DNA of 64,000 nt from Bemisia tabaci (taxonomy: Eukaryota; Arthropoda; Insecta; Hemiptera; Aleyrodidae): positions 7,211,480-7,275,479 of the forward strand of contig NC_092802.1 of NCBI RefSeq assembly GCF_918797505.1. Direction: 5' to 3'. This document shows, piece after piece, positions 14,001 through 28,000 of the stretch. The notes under the pieces are model-generated. The model had not been told where the DNA came from. It was given only the letters and a program-made list of their open reading frames with translations, and ran no database searches. How positions within the stretch are numbered: the stretch's first letter is position 1; every line of letters starts with the position of its first letter. The translations under genes were made by a program, and so were the position numbers.

Positions 14001-16053
14001 TGGTTGAGAAACATGTATCAGAATGCTGAAATTCGTACCTTGTCTAGTGGTTCATTAGGAGAAAATTTCACAAATCAATGTTACGTTCCAAAAGATTTGT
14101 GTGAGGGTTGCTATTTTCTTTTTTTTTATTATTTACTATTGCACTGTTTTGATAGATTTTTTATGTTTTTTCACTGCACTGCTGAATGATTTTCAATCTG
14201 TTGATTAAGAAACTACAGCACATTTGCTGTGTGATTCTGTTGCATTCCTGATTGTGCTCTCTTAAAGTTCCAAGTAGATAAATACTGAAAAAAATGATCC
14301 CTCCATGATCCTTTTTTTTAGCAGACTCAGCTTATTATTATGCATTTTAAAAATAAAAAATCAAGGTGTCTACAAGGCTGGAAAACTTGAGAAATAAAGA
14401 AAAGATATAAGGAAAAATGTATCGTAAAATATCTTGGAAAAATGTCATCGAAATTCATGGAAAAGAATGGAATTATTTCCATTCACTTGGTTTGTCTCTA
14501 TCTGTCCTTTTGCCACAACTATTGAAGGAATAACATTTTGAAACTAACTCAATACAAGAATATTTTGATTATCTTGTAATTTGTACAGAAAAATAAAAAA
14601 TGCCAGATAATTGAAAGTCCATGAAAAATGTTAGAAATTAGGGAAAATCAGTAGAAACGTGAGAGAAAAGTACAGAAGCTGCACAAAATGATTGAAGCTC
14701 CAGCAATTGGTGGTTGAATAATCAAAGTATTTTTTTATAAATACCTGCCCACTTTATTAAAGCTTTTTTTCCTGAAAACACTAAGTAACTGAGAAGGGAA
14801 TTGTGTGCTTTAAGATTAATCTTGAAATTAATGCAACAGATTCCTTTTTTCGTTTCTGTACACTTATAAATAGTTTAGTTGTGGAAAACCGGAGGTCTGT
14901 AGACACCTTGAAAATGTTGAAATGGCTTTAAATTGACTATCACTGAATGGCTGCCACCCATTGACCTCATACTCCAGGAATAAAATATGCCATACCTGTA
15001 TATTTTTACCATGTTATGCTCATTGCATCATTAATTCATTATTATTCATCATTCATCTATCATTAATTCATACTAGGTATTCAAATTCATCTCTTTCCGA
15101 TGTTTAGTTTGTAATTATCCAACAGATAAACACACAGAGCTGTGATTGAAATTTCAGTTCATTGTGGCTCAATAGACTGTTTCTGACAACAAAATTGTAA
15201 TGAAAAATGATGGTTCAAAACCTTGAAACTTAAATTATTTTTATTTTTGGTAATGTAGCTCTTCTTTTACCTCAAATTTTGAGTTGCCTACTGTCATTAA
15301 AGAGATCCGCCGAGCTCAAGTGACGTGGCCGAGCTGGCATACGATATATCGCATGCCAGTTCCGCCACAATAAGTCCGCCACAATAAGTCCGCCACAATA
15401 AGTCCGCCACAATAAATCTGCACAATAAGTGAGAAGTTACCATGAGAAAAAGCTTCGCTTTTCAAGTTTTGTAAAGTTTTCTGCAAATATTTTGGTGACG
15501 AGGACAAACACCTACCTAGGATACAGCCTTTGAAGTGTCCCAAGATTCGCTTGTTCTTATGGCAACTGTTTCACCTATTGGGCAGTTTTCATTTCACCTA
15601 GTTGGGGTGTTTTTTTTTTCTCACTGATTTAATTTAGGTAAACATTCAGAACTTTAGCGGAAGTTTCACTCTATTGGAAAAGCTGCCATGCTTTTATGAC
15701 TCATAAAAGCAAGATTTACTAAAATGAATTTTAAAATTTTGCTTACAATAAGTCATCTTTTCATTTCAGGTGTGCTTTATGTAGTTGATGAGCTGGATTA
15801 TGAGACACGCCAGGATTACAGTCTTACGGTACGAGCGACTGATAGTATCTCAGGAGTTTATGCGGAGGTATTGGTCAGCGTTATTGTCACCGATGTTAAT
15901 GACTCACCACCTGAGTTCCTATCTGATTTCTACAATGTCTCCGTTTCTGAAGCAGCACCCTTTGGATCCTTTATCCTCAAAGTCACTGCCAAAGATAGAG
16001 ACACAGGTAAAAAACAGTTAAAATGTTTTAAGCTTTGCAGCTGTTAAGCATGC

Positions 16054-16092
<39 letters not shown>

Positions 16093-19000
16093 AAAGAAAA
16101 AATATATTTTTTTCAGTGTCCTCTGAAATGCATAAAACGGTTTATTTTCTTGGAGAATTTTCTAGTCTTTTTTTTCACTTTTCAATGACATTAATGATTT
16201 ATCCTTTATTTTTTTACCAGGTGATAATAAGCTAATAAGATACTCCATTCAAAAAGACAGTAGTAATCCGAAAGCAGACAGTAATATAGATTATTTCCAT
16301 GTCAACCCCGAAGATGGCTCCATTTTCTTGAAAAAATCACTCGATCATGAAACACATAGCTCTCATCACATCATCATCGTTGCATCTGATAACGGAACTC
16401 CTAGTTTATCAACAACAACGCATGTGTGGCTAACAGGTACAATTTTGTTTTTCAATTGTTCTTTTCGCAGTATTTAACTCATAGCTCAGTGCTTTATCTA
16501 TCACATATTATTCTTCTCATTCTTTTTTCAAGGTTCAAACCATCAACTTTTTCTTTTTATGTAATCAGAGCATATGCGAGGGGGGCTATTTAACTCCTCT
16601 TGCTGAGCCAATAAAGCATTCAAATGCATGGTTTTGCTCAAACGTCACAATAACTCAGGTTTCTGCCCCTGAAAATCTTTCCTTATTACTTAATAATTCC
16701 TGCTGATTTTGCTATTTGTGCAGCCCATACGGATGTAATTATGAAAATAAATTCTTTTTAACGGCAATTTTCAGCTGTTTTCAATCAGATTGAATCATGA
16801 GTGCAATATATTTTAGTCTCCAGACTTACTTCAGACTTTCAGCTGGCTAATTACTAATCCTGTGCTAATTTTAAACTGTGTATCTTGCAAACCTTTTCTT
16901 TGCGATAAAGGCCCTGTTCCTCTCCCTTATGTCTTAATATGTCCAATATTTCTCATTTGAATATCTTTTTTACAGTCGAGGATGTGAATGACAATCCTCC
17001 AAAACTGGAACCATCTGTATTTGAGTGCCGACTCTCCGAGGATGCTATTCGTGGCCAATTCGTGACGGTCATCACAGCGAGCGATCCTGATTCCACGGAC
17101 CATGGAAAGTTGACCTACTTAATCACAAGTGGAAATGAGCAACAAACGTTCTCGATGGATCCTACCAAAGGTACTCTCTTTACTAATTGTGAAATTCATC
17201 TCTGTTTCATTTACGTAAGAGATAATTTATGCTCCTAAAATTTGGGGTTTAGAAAAATACTTGAGGTCCATTCAAATGCCAACGTATATGTCGCAGGCAA
17301 ATAGTGAAATCAAGCATTTTGTCAAAAGCCTAGGCAGATAGTTAAATTTTGATGGTCTACAAAATTTTGTAAATTTATGGCGAAGAGCTCACGAGTTTTC
17401 AATATTTTTGGAAAAATAACTCATCAAACCTACGAACTCTCTTCGTCTCTTTCTCTATAATTTCTTCTCATACTTTTAAATGTTGAAATTCTAAAAATTC
17501 TGTATTTTATGACATGCTGAAAAATCGAGACAAGTGTCTGTTCAGGAGTTGAAAATCGTTTAAAATACTTTTGTGTGATGCAAATTACGAAAATGCTTTT
17601 CTTACAGGAGCAATTATTTATTTTGTCTAAAATGAGGAAAAGAATCAGAATTTCAGTCTCATTTAGAATATTTGACTATTTGCCCAGGCATTTGACAAAA
17701 TGCCTGATTTTACCATTTGCCTGCGAGATATATTTTTGTCTACATATTAAAAATGATAACTATGTCCTCTCATTGCTCAAAAATTTCTTGTGAAATGGAA
17801 TCTCAGGTTGGCTTTTTTTTAAGAAAGAAAGCGTACAGAGAGGTAAGAAGATAGATAAGCCACAACTTCAAATGAAGCTCATATCCTGATTCTTTTTTTC
17901 CTATGTGTACAGTCATGTGTAATAACTCAGTACTTACAAACTATGCAAGAATTTTTTAAGTTCTTGTTTGCAAGGAAATCATGATTTTGAATTTTGATTT
18001 CACTATATTGCAGGTATAATTACGCTGATGAATCTTCAAAAATTGTCAGAGACTCGAATGCACTCGCTCAACATCTCTGTGAGTGATGGTGTTTACACGA
18101 GCTTTGCACGGGTCCATGTAGAAATCCTCTCTGCCAATCGCTACAGTCCTGTCTTCGATGAACCCTTATATGAAGCAAAAATAGATGAAAACATGCTGCC
18201 TGGTCAAAAAGTAACGAGAGTCAGAGCCGTAGACAAAGACAGTGGTGTGTACGGACAGGTCTCCTATTCCATTCCTTCCGACTATCTCTCAGAAATTTTC
18301 CACATCAATAATGTGACAGGTGAGCTTTTTTTGTCTGTTCTATTTTAGAGGAGCTCTTACATATTACTAAAAGTGTTTGATTTCATGTTTTTTCCATGGA
18401 AAATTTAGTGAGAAATCAAAGGTTGCACTAGAAAAAGTCTAGTAAAGCTTCTTTTGTTGAGAAAAAAATGATTTAAAAGTTGAAATACAAGGAAAACCGT
18501 TTCTTATTTGCTGAAGACCTCTAATGGTAGGCATTTAATCAATTCAAGGCTCCAACCAGCGTGTCATGCAGTTGAGGCAATAACATGGCCAACTAACATT
18601 TTATGCCAGTATACCCATCAAAATATTGTGAATAGGTCTCTGTTCTTGTAATTTTCTTCTAAAAATGTTTCAATTTACTCGTGGCATAGAAAATAAATGA
18701 GAGCAATAAAGAAGCCCAAAGGTGAGGTTTTTTTAGTCTTTCATTAGTGTTTATTTTTTTTTACATGTATTAATTCTCCTATTTTTTTTCCTTATCAGGT
18801 GAAGTAATAACAAAACAGTCCCTAGACCGGGAGAAGACTAAAGTCTATGAGCTGCCCGTGATGGGAACGGACGGTGGAGGTCGGTCAAGTTTCACAGCCA
18901 TCCGCGTTCGGGTGGGCGATAACAACGACAATCCTCCTGTCTTCCACTTGCCTGAATACAAAATCTGCATACAGAGCAATCTAGCCTTAAACTCAGGTAT

Positions 19001-22000
19001 TTTGAAAGTGAGAGCGACGGATCCCGATGAGAATTTGAATGCTCAGGTGGAGTACTCAATTTACGAGAACACTGGTAGTGGAGTCAAGGAATTGTTCAGT
19101 GTGAATCGAGTAACTGGAGGACTCACCCTTCTTAAACCCTTAGTGCCTTTCGGTAAGTTTTCTCTGACCTTGGGGGTTTTCTTAATTTTACCATTGAGTT
19201 AGTTCTCTTAGTAGAGGTTCTCAAAGCCAAGAATTTTTATGGCAATTTTTTCTTTAAAACATCCGGACCTTTATAGAGAAAAAACTAAATCCAGAAATCT
19301 AGCAAAATGAATCCAACCAACTTAAGTGTCTCAATTTTTTCACATATTCACCTTAATTTATCTCATCAAACTTTTCTTCAAAAAAAGAAGGAAGATTACA
19401 ATAGACTCTACCGGAACTCAATCTAGGCTAAACCATGACCTATCTGAAATAAATAAAAATTATCCTGTCAAATATGAGAAAGTGGAGAATAAACTTCATT
19501 TTCAAGTGTACTGTTTTAACCTTACTATTTGGTCAGAAGGGAATCTTGCTGGGGGAACCGCTGACCTTAAATGTTTGGAAGGCAAAAGGTGTTAGGGTTC
19601 GAAGTCAAGAGTCTGAGCCTTCTTTAATGATAGTTTGAGACTTTTACACGGTAAGGAAATCGAGTGAATTCATGGAAGATGCAATATTTGAAAGATGGTT
19701 AGGTCTTCTAAACATGCTTTTAAGCCTCTGGATATTTGAATGAATAAATTTAATTTTTATCGAACTTAAAAGTCTTTTTTCATTGTCTCCCAATAATCAG
19801 TATTGAAAGCCAGAGAGCCTAGTGAGCAGGGAAAAATGTTCGCCTCCAAATTATCCACATCACAGGAAAATGACATGAAATTCTCTTGCAAACCACTTTT
19901 TCATTTTTTCCTCCTCAAACTGCTCTCACTTTGAAAAAAACTTATCATTAATTCTCTTTCAAAACTTTTTTATTTTAGAAAATCAAGTTTTCCAGTTTTT
20001 TGTTCGTGCCACTGATAAAGGCACCCCAGCGCTTCATGCAGATGTACCTGTAAATGTATACGTTATGACTTCAGAGGATAAACCCCCAGTTTTCGAACGC
20101 TCTGACGATAAATTTTTTGTTTCCGAAGCAGCTGTTCCACGTAAGTGCTTTTCAAGTATTATCAATTCATCAACATTCTATTCACCGTTTGTAGTTCCAA
20201 TTTCAAGTATTAAATCATCATTTTCAAAAGAGGACAACGCTAAAGTAAAAAATCTCATGAAAGCATGTATTTTTTCACAATCATTCTTGTGGAATACTGT
20301 CCAGAAAGAAGTAAAATCATGATTCCAGAATTGATCCTTAAGAAAAATTTAACATCTGTGTGCATGTTAAAATCACCATGTTTTTGTATTCCCTCCCTTT
20401 TTGTAAACTTTTACACACATCAAAACCCCGGAGGCATGTGCTCCAAAGGTAGTAATTTATGAGAGAAGGATTAAAGATGCCCAAAAGCTCTGAAGGCTGA
20501 GAAAACATCCTAAATCAATTTTTTTCCGGAGCATTGTTACATCCTAGCCCTTTTCATTTGTGATAAAATTTTTATATCCGAAATCATGGTATCTCAATAT
20601 GTATTTTTTTACCCCAATTCAGAGAGTGTCATTACCAAAGTGAAGCTTGTCTCCGAGACACCGGCCAAATTCCGTCTGATCTGCAATGCAGATCTGTTTT
20701 CGATTGATGATGAAGGACAAATCCAACTGACTGGTCAGTTGGATCACGAAACAACCTCACGTCATGTGATTGGTGTGCTTGCGTACACAGACTCCAGCCC
20801 GCCACTAACCGCGCTTTCTGAGATTCATCTTCAGGTGCTGGACGTAAACGACAACAGTCCACGATTCCATAGTGAAGAGTACCACGTTTCAGTGGCAGAA
20901 AATATTCCAAAAGGAACTCAGATTTTAAAAGGTTAGTGTTCTAAAATCAACATCTATCAATAATCCCTTTGATCTTTCAGAACTTATTGCGACACACTAA
21001 TCGGCGTAGGACAGTACTTTCTTAGCAGTTTATTTGAATTATTACGGTACTGAGAACTATAATCAGCGTTGCAATAATGTTTGTGTTTGCTTATTTGTCT
21101 CTTTTGTCAGTCATTTATGTTTGATTCTCTCAACTTTTGATGATCATCTATTGTCTAGCAAAGTTGCTGGTCCTGAGCTTTTCAAAAAGTTCATACTATC
21201 CACCCCTTTTTATTGTTCATTTGTACTAACAATTTACGAAAAAATAACCTCTTTTAAGTTTAGTTTTCTTATAAAGAAGTAAAATATTTTATTTTGTTCC
21301 TGTATTCTAAGCCCTAACATATCATATTGAACGTTAATGATGGTTTGAGTAATCTGACAATCACTAAATTTCAGATCAGAATCATCAGTGATGCTTCATC
21401 ATCAATAGAGATGCAACATTTCTTTCTTAATATTATTACTACTGAGTTTTTTTCGCAACTTATCCTTAAACTTTTGTTTGCCTTGTCATGTTTTTCAATT
21501 TGAATCTATTAAAGATAATTAAATGTGAACTCTGAACACAAATTTAATGTTTTTGGTTGACTTTGTAGTCAGTTTTGAGATGGGTAACAGGCAACCATTA
21601 GGTTTTTTGAATCATGGAAGTATCATCCCTTTTGATAGCGCCAAATCCCTTTCAGAACTTTTCTGGTTTTTTCATATGAATACCTTAATTTTCTTTTTGC
21701 AGTGCTAGCTGACGACAAAGATGAAGGCAGTGATGGAGAGGTACAGTACACAGCAACTGGACCAACGAGTGACATTTTCACGATTGACTCGCACACGGGT
21801 TGGCTGACCTCATTGGTTCCGCTTGATCGAGAGACCCAGGAATTGTATAGTCTAACGGTGATAGCAGCCGATAGTGGCACCTCTCAGCGCTCCTCAACAG
21901 CCACTGTCCATATCAAATTGATCGATTACAATGACAATCCACCCAAGTTCTCGCAAGACTCATATTCAGCTTCAGGTATGAAATAGACTGTCTCTTCTGA

Positions 22001-25000
22001 CGACCAAAGTTGCCAGGTTGTGTCATTCAAGTCAGATATGTAACATGGGTTTAAGCAGGGAATATTTTTCAGCACTATCTGGCAACAACACAAACACCCA
22101 ACAGCACTTCAGAACAGGTTTTATGACGATCTAGAAAACCTGGAAATTGAGGAGAGTCAGGGAATTGTACGAGGAGCTATTTGGCTCAACAGCTTAATTA
22201 AAAGGAAAAAATCTAAGTGGAAGTTTTGTTCGAACGTCAGGGAAAGTTAGACAATTCGAAACTTTTGGAGTCAAGGAAAAACCGAAGAACTGAGGAAAAT
22301 TACAACATTATGGAAACCCCACCTCAAAGGCTCTCTGAACAATTTAGAGGATACAATGGAAAGACTGGATGTTTCCCTTTTCATTCAAACTGATTTCTTC
22401 TAATTTTTGTCAACAGTCATTCTTGCTGCGTTTAATTTTTTTTTTTCCTTTCGCGTGTGAAAAACTGAACGCAAGTTGCTTTTCCATTCTTTAATGACAT
22501 CATGAATTTCTGTTTTCAGTGAACGAAAACTCTCTCCCAGGCACTGTGATCACTCAGCTTTCGGTCACCGATGCTGACAGTGGGCAGTCACCAATACAGT
22601 ATTTCATCACAAGCGGTGATTCTCATGTGCAGTTTTCTATACGCAGCACTGGGGAAGTTTTTGTGGCCAGGGCGTTAGATCGAGAATTCATCGATAGTTA
22701 TGAATTGACCATTCTAGCAACGGATGGAAAATTTGTCACCAGTACAAACCTAACGCTGAATATTCTGGATGCTAATGGTGAGTTAAAGATTTACTTTTAA
22801 AAAATTGCTGTTCAAGATACAAGTCGATCTGATATTCAGTTTTATAATTTAATGGGCAACGAGCAAATGGATATTTTCTGCCAACGTTTTTTCAGTAATT
22901 AGCTCTACCAATTTTAAAGCCTACAGATTGATTGTGAGACTGTAAAGACAGATGTTCAATGACAGTTGCTCAAAATTTCTGCTTCTACCTCATTTTGAAA
23001 GAAATAACTGCTTTAAGGTATGAAATTATCAGTAAATATTCTCTTTCTTTCTTTCGTCACATACACATTTGTTACAAAAGATTCTTCCAAGAGTGGCACA
23101 GATTTTTAATGATTTGTTTGCTATTTTATGCTTGCTAGTGAAAGAAGAAAGCCTTTTGCATAGTGTTTAAAAAAATTCTGAATAAGTCATGTCATATTTT
23201 CCAGATGAGCAACCTTATTGTTTGAAATCCCGTTACCATCAAGTCCTCGTTGAAAATATCAACCCTGATTCGTTCCTCTTGAAAGTTGACGCTGTCGATG
23301 CAGACTTAAATCCTAAACTCAAATTTTATCTAACAGGAGAGAAGTCTGAAGATTTCAGTTTGGACAAAGTTTCCGGTAAATTATTTTTTTGTGTTTATGA
23401 ATTTCAATTTTTTAAATTTTTAAGACCTCATGATTTTTGGAGCAGGATTACAATAATTAATTACTATTTTGTTAATTTTTACGATTGTGTCAGAAAGCAT
23501 AGCTATTGGTGGCTCCTATAGATGGTTTCAAAATTGCTGAAGAAACTCACTAACTACCACAATCAATTAACATCGCAACATTACCAATGAAACTGTCTTT
23601 TAAACAGTAAATTTCTTATGATTGTGGTTTTTTCCCAAAAAAGTCCGACTAGTGCTTAAATGGACTCCACTTGAAAATTGGTTGAAGGCAAGCAAAACTG
23701 CCAATCCTGTATCCATCTAACTTGTTAAGATTCCATTGTATTCACTATAATTAATTACATTGTCTCCATGTATCAGAAATTAACATCTAAAAATTCATAT
23801 TAAATTATAATTGTGATTGTATCTCAAATTCAATAATTTTTTATGATTATCAGGTGAGTTGAAGACCGCTCGGCCCTTAGATAGAGAAACCTGGTCACAC
23901 TACTCTCTAGTGGCACATGTCCAAGACAAAGATCGGCCTGAATTTGAGTGCACATCAATAATTGACATCACGCTGACGGATCTGAATGACAACGCTCCAG
24001 CTTTCACCCCAAGTAAAATTATTGCCAACATTCCAGAAGACTCGGACATTGGCACGCTAGTCACTAAAGTTCATGCCACCGATAATGATGTTGGTGAGTA
24101 GAACAGGTTTTTAAATAACGTATATTTTTGCATTTTTGGATTGTGGTTCGACAGAGGGCAGTGGAGGTTAGGTGTTGTAGAGTGCAAGGAAGTGCTATAA
24201 AGCGACCTATATGTATGTTTATTTTTGCATTTTTTGCACAATTTTTCATTATTTTGTCTCTCAAGATTTCAATTTTTATGAATGAACTACACATATTATC
24301 AAAAGTCTCAGATCAATAACTGAGAATAGTGCGTAAGGTCCAAAATAAATAAGACAAAAACCATCCAAAGTAATTCTTTTTTATTTTTTTTTTGTCAGCA
24401 TGTTTTGCACAATACATTACCAGACTGTTGGAAAGGAAGAGGTTAAGATCTAATAATAGCAATGAACTTTTGCTTTCTGGACAATTTAATCTCCAGACTT
24501 TAAAATTCATGTGCTCTACTAGCTCTAACTCACTGCTTCTTTTTCATTACCTACAATCAAAATTGATTCCTCCTTTGTCTTTTGAATTATTGGACCAATC
24601 TATTCATTTACAACATTTCTCTATTTTATCAGGGCTGAACCGCAAAATCCGTTACACATTAATCGACTCAGCGAAAGGTTTCTTCAACATTGCACCTGAA
24701 AGTGGTCTTATTACGCTGATGAAGCGCCTTGATCGTGAAACACAAGATCTGTACAACCTAACAGTCAAAGCTTCAGATCAAGGGAATCCTCCGCTCTCAA
24801 ATGTAACAAACATTGAAATCGTTGTATTGGATGTGAACGACAACCCTCCAGAATTTATGCAAAGGTTTGTTCATCTGATTATCCTGGTGCTTTTTCCGGT
24901 TACCCCCTCAAAATTGTGGTATGTTTCAATTTCATCATGCAATTTCTGCGCAAAATCTCTTTTGTTGATTACTCTACTTTAGAGCCATCCGATTGGTGGA

Positions 25001-28000
25001 GACATTTATATTTTTGACCAGTCAGAGGCCAAAATTTTTGTCTTGTGACAATGGATATGATGAAAATCAACCAATCAGTAATAATGAATGAAACATTGAT
25101 GTTTAGAAAATTGATTGCTCTCCAATTAATTTATCAAAAGTGTCTTGAAGATAATTCTTTCCCATTAATTTTTGCTCTTGTACCTCGAGCTCTCATTTTT
25201 TCATTTGAAATGATTTTTATCTGTTTTCTGAACTTTGGCTTGTAATGAAGTGACCCGTCTGTTTCTTTTATTGATCATTATCATAAATATTCAGTGTTCA
25301 TTTTTTAACTGTTATCTCATATCTGTACTTCATTTATTTGCCAGGTCATATCAAGCCTCTGTTTCTGAAAGTGTGGGGATCGGTACAGAGGTAGCCAAGG
25401 TCACAGCTACATCTTCTGATGTTGGTATCAACGCAGAGATCATGTATTCAATCATAGGCGGCAACGAACATGGAAAATTCATGATTGATCCTGACACAGG
25501 TAATAATTTTTTGAAGAGTTTGAAAATTTAAAGTCTTCACTTTCAAGAAACTGATGCTGTCCAGTCAACACAAAAATAGAGGATGAAATAAAAAAAAAAT
25601 TGTATCCTCAATAACAACGTTATAATGGAATCAAAAGTTACATCAATAAAAAGGAGAGATATAAATTTTTTTTTTATGATAGATGCAGGATTTTCCCTCT
25701 TCTCTCTTTAATTTACTCTCTGGTGTCTTCAACATTTTATACATTGAGAAATGAATTATTCCAGTTTCAATCAAGTTTTTTGACTAAAATTCATTGGAAA
25801 ATAATTGTTTGCTGAAACCTAAATCTTAATACCTAAATAAATTTCCTTCAGAGATCCAGACGATGGAGCCCTAAGCTCCCAAATCAAGATGATTTGTCAT
25901 ATTTCCCATTAATGACAATTTTGCAACAATGCATAAATCAGAATACCTATAGGAATCATAATCTCAAGGAAGTTTCCTGTTTTTCTGACATTCTTGCTCT
26001 AGCGACAAGTTTTATTTTCATGAATAGAAATCATCATCATCTCTCATAAAGTTATGATTTTGTCCGAATATTCTTTAAAACTGATGGTAAAATTTGTAAA
26101 TTTCGTTTTAAAAAGTTAGATCAGAGAAAATTTCTGTCTACCTATCACTGTCAGCAACAGTTAAGTCAGTAACTTAGGAAACAACCGGCAACTTTTTAAA
26201 GCTCCGTATTTTAATATTTTGATACCACTCATAGTTTACTTTGTATTTTTGAGGGTAGGCTTTTTTTTCGAAAACATTTTTGAAGAAAGTTTTTTTGTAA
26301 AATCGTTGTTCCGTTTATAAGTATTGTATTCTGTTTGCAGGGGTAATCAAAGTTAGCCAACTGTTGGACTATGAACGAGGTCACGAATACCTTCTGACAA
26401 TCCAAGCAACGGACAAAGGAGTCCCTCCACTAAGTAACCAAGCTGCCGTGAACATCACAGTCCGAGATTTTAATGATAACCCTCCTCTATTTAGACAGAT
26501 AGCCTTCATCGCTAAAATTAGAGAGGATGCCCACCCTGGTGACATCGTAACTCAGGTGAGCAATGTCACGTACGCTATTACATAACAAAAAACTTGGAAA
26601 CTCGTCCTCAAAGACTTTGCTAATTTCAATATTAATGTTCAATGAAAATGAAGGTGCTACAGTCATGCCACAAGATTCTGGTTACTGACATGAATGTCTG
26701 TCGATTCGTATTATATGTTTCGTACATTGGAATTATGATTCTCAAAATTTTCTGTGAGAGACATTCTTGACTTTTTTCATCTGAATAACCATTCTAGGGA
26801 TGTCGATACTCAGGGAAGTATCGATACTCGGTATCGATACTGGTATCGACTCTAAGCATCGATACCGGTATCGATCATCGAGCTGAAGTATCGATACTTA
26901 TGAGGTATCGATACCATCGATACTATTTCTGAATTATGCCGTGATTCTGAGTGTGCATATGTCTGTCGGCCGTTAAATTCCGCCAGATTTACGCCTCTCT
27001 CGAAAAAGCCCTGTTCGCGTCCTTAGTCAACTATTTTGAGCCCTTAACTACAGTTATCGAACTGAGCTTTTACCATTTTTATTGAAGTATAATCATCTTG
27101 AGAAACTTGATTACTCCGTCGTTTGTCACAGTGCATCATGAAGGTGAAATAGCGGGGAGAGAATTTTTAAAAAAAGAAAAAGAGGCCTTCTTCATGGCCA
27201 AATCAGATTAACTATCGATACCGTCGATACTGGGGTCTTGGCATCGATACTGCATGGTATCGATATCGTGGAGTATCGATGCGAGTATCGTTAAGTATCG
27301 ATCGAAAGTATCGATTCTTTGCAAGTATCGGATAAGTATCGACATCCCTAAACCATTCCATTTGGTTTTCAGGTTTCAGCAACAGACCTTGACAGTGGAC
27401 TCAACGGTAAAATCGCTTTTACCATCGAACGTGGTGACAGCCATCAACAGTTTGCCATTGAGCGCGATACAGGTTACATCACAGTTGCTCGGCCATTGGA
27501 TCGGGAAATGGTAAATATTTGGATCAACATTTAGATTTTCCAGTAAAAATTCATCAGCTTTAATTAGTTAATAAGTTTTGAATGGAACTTACATTAATTA
27601 AAACCTTTTTCTCTTCGTTACTGAATATTTTATTTAACCTACCTATCATAAATGAACGTCTTGTGGCAATATTTTTGATTGAGGCTACAGTTAGACAAAA
27701 AGAACAGACATTTTTAGGAAAAAATGTTACTCTCTTTGCTTCACAAAGTATCTGCAATGCTGGAAAATTAAGGAGGAAACAGTTGAGGAGTTTCGCAAAG
27801 AAGAGCCTAATTTTCCTCATTTAGAAATTGTCTCATACGGGTTTGAAGACAAATCCTGTTTAAATAATGAATTGCATAATTATCTTGCAAAGTATTCGTT
27901 AAGTGCACCCTCATGTTACAAATGTTTTTTTCAAGTGCTCTCAAGGCATTCTTGAGGTATTAAGAGGTATTTAGTCTGTACTTATGCGCAACATACTTAA

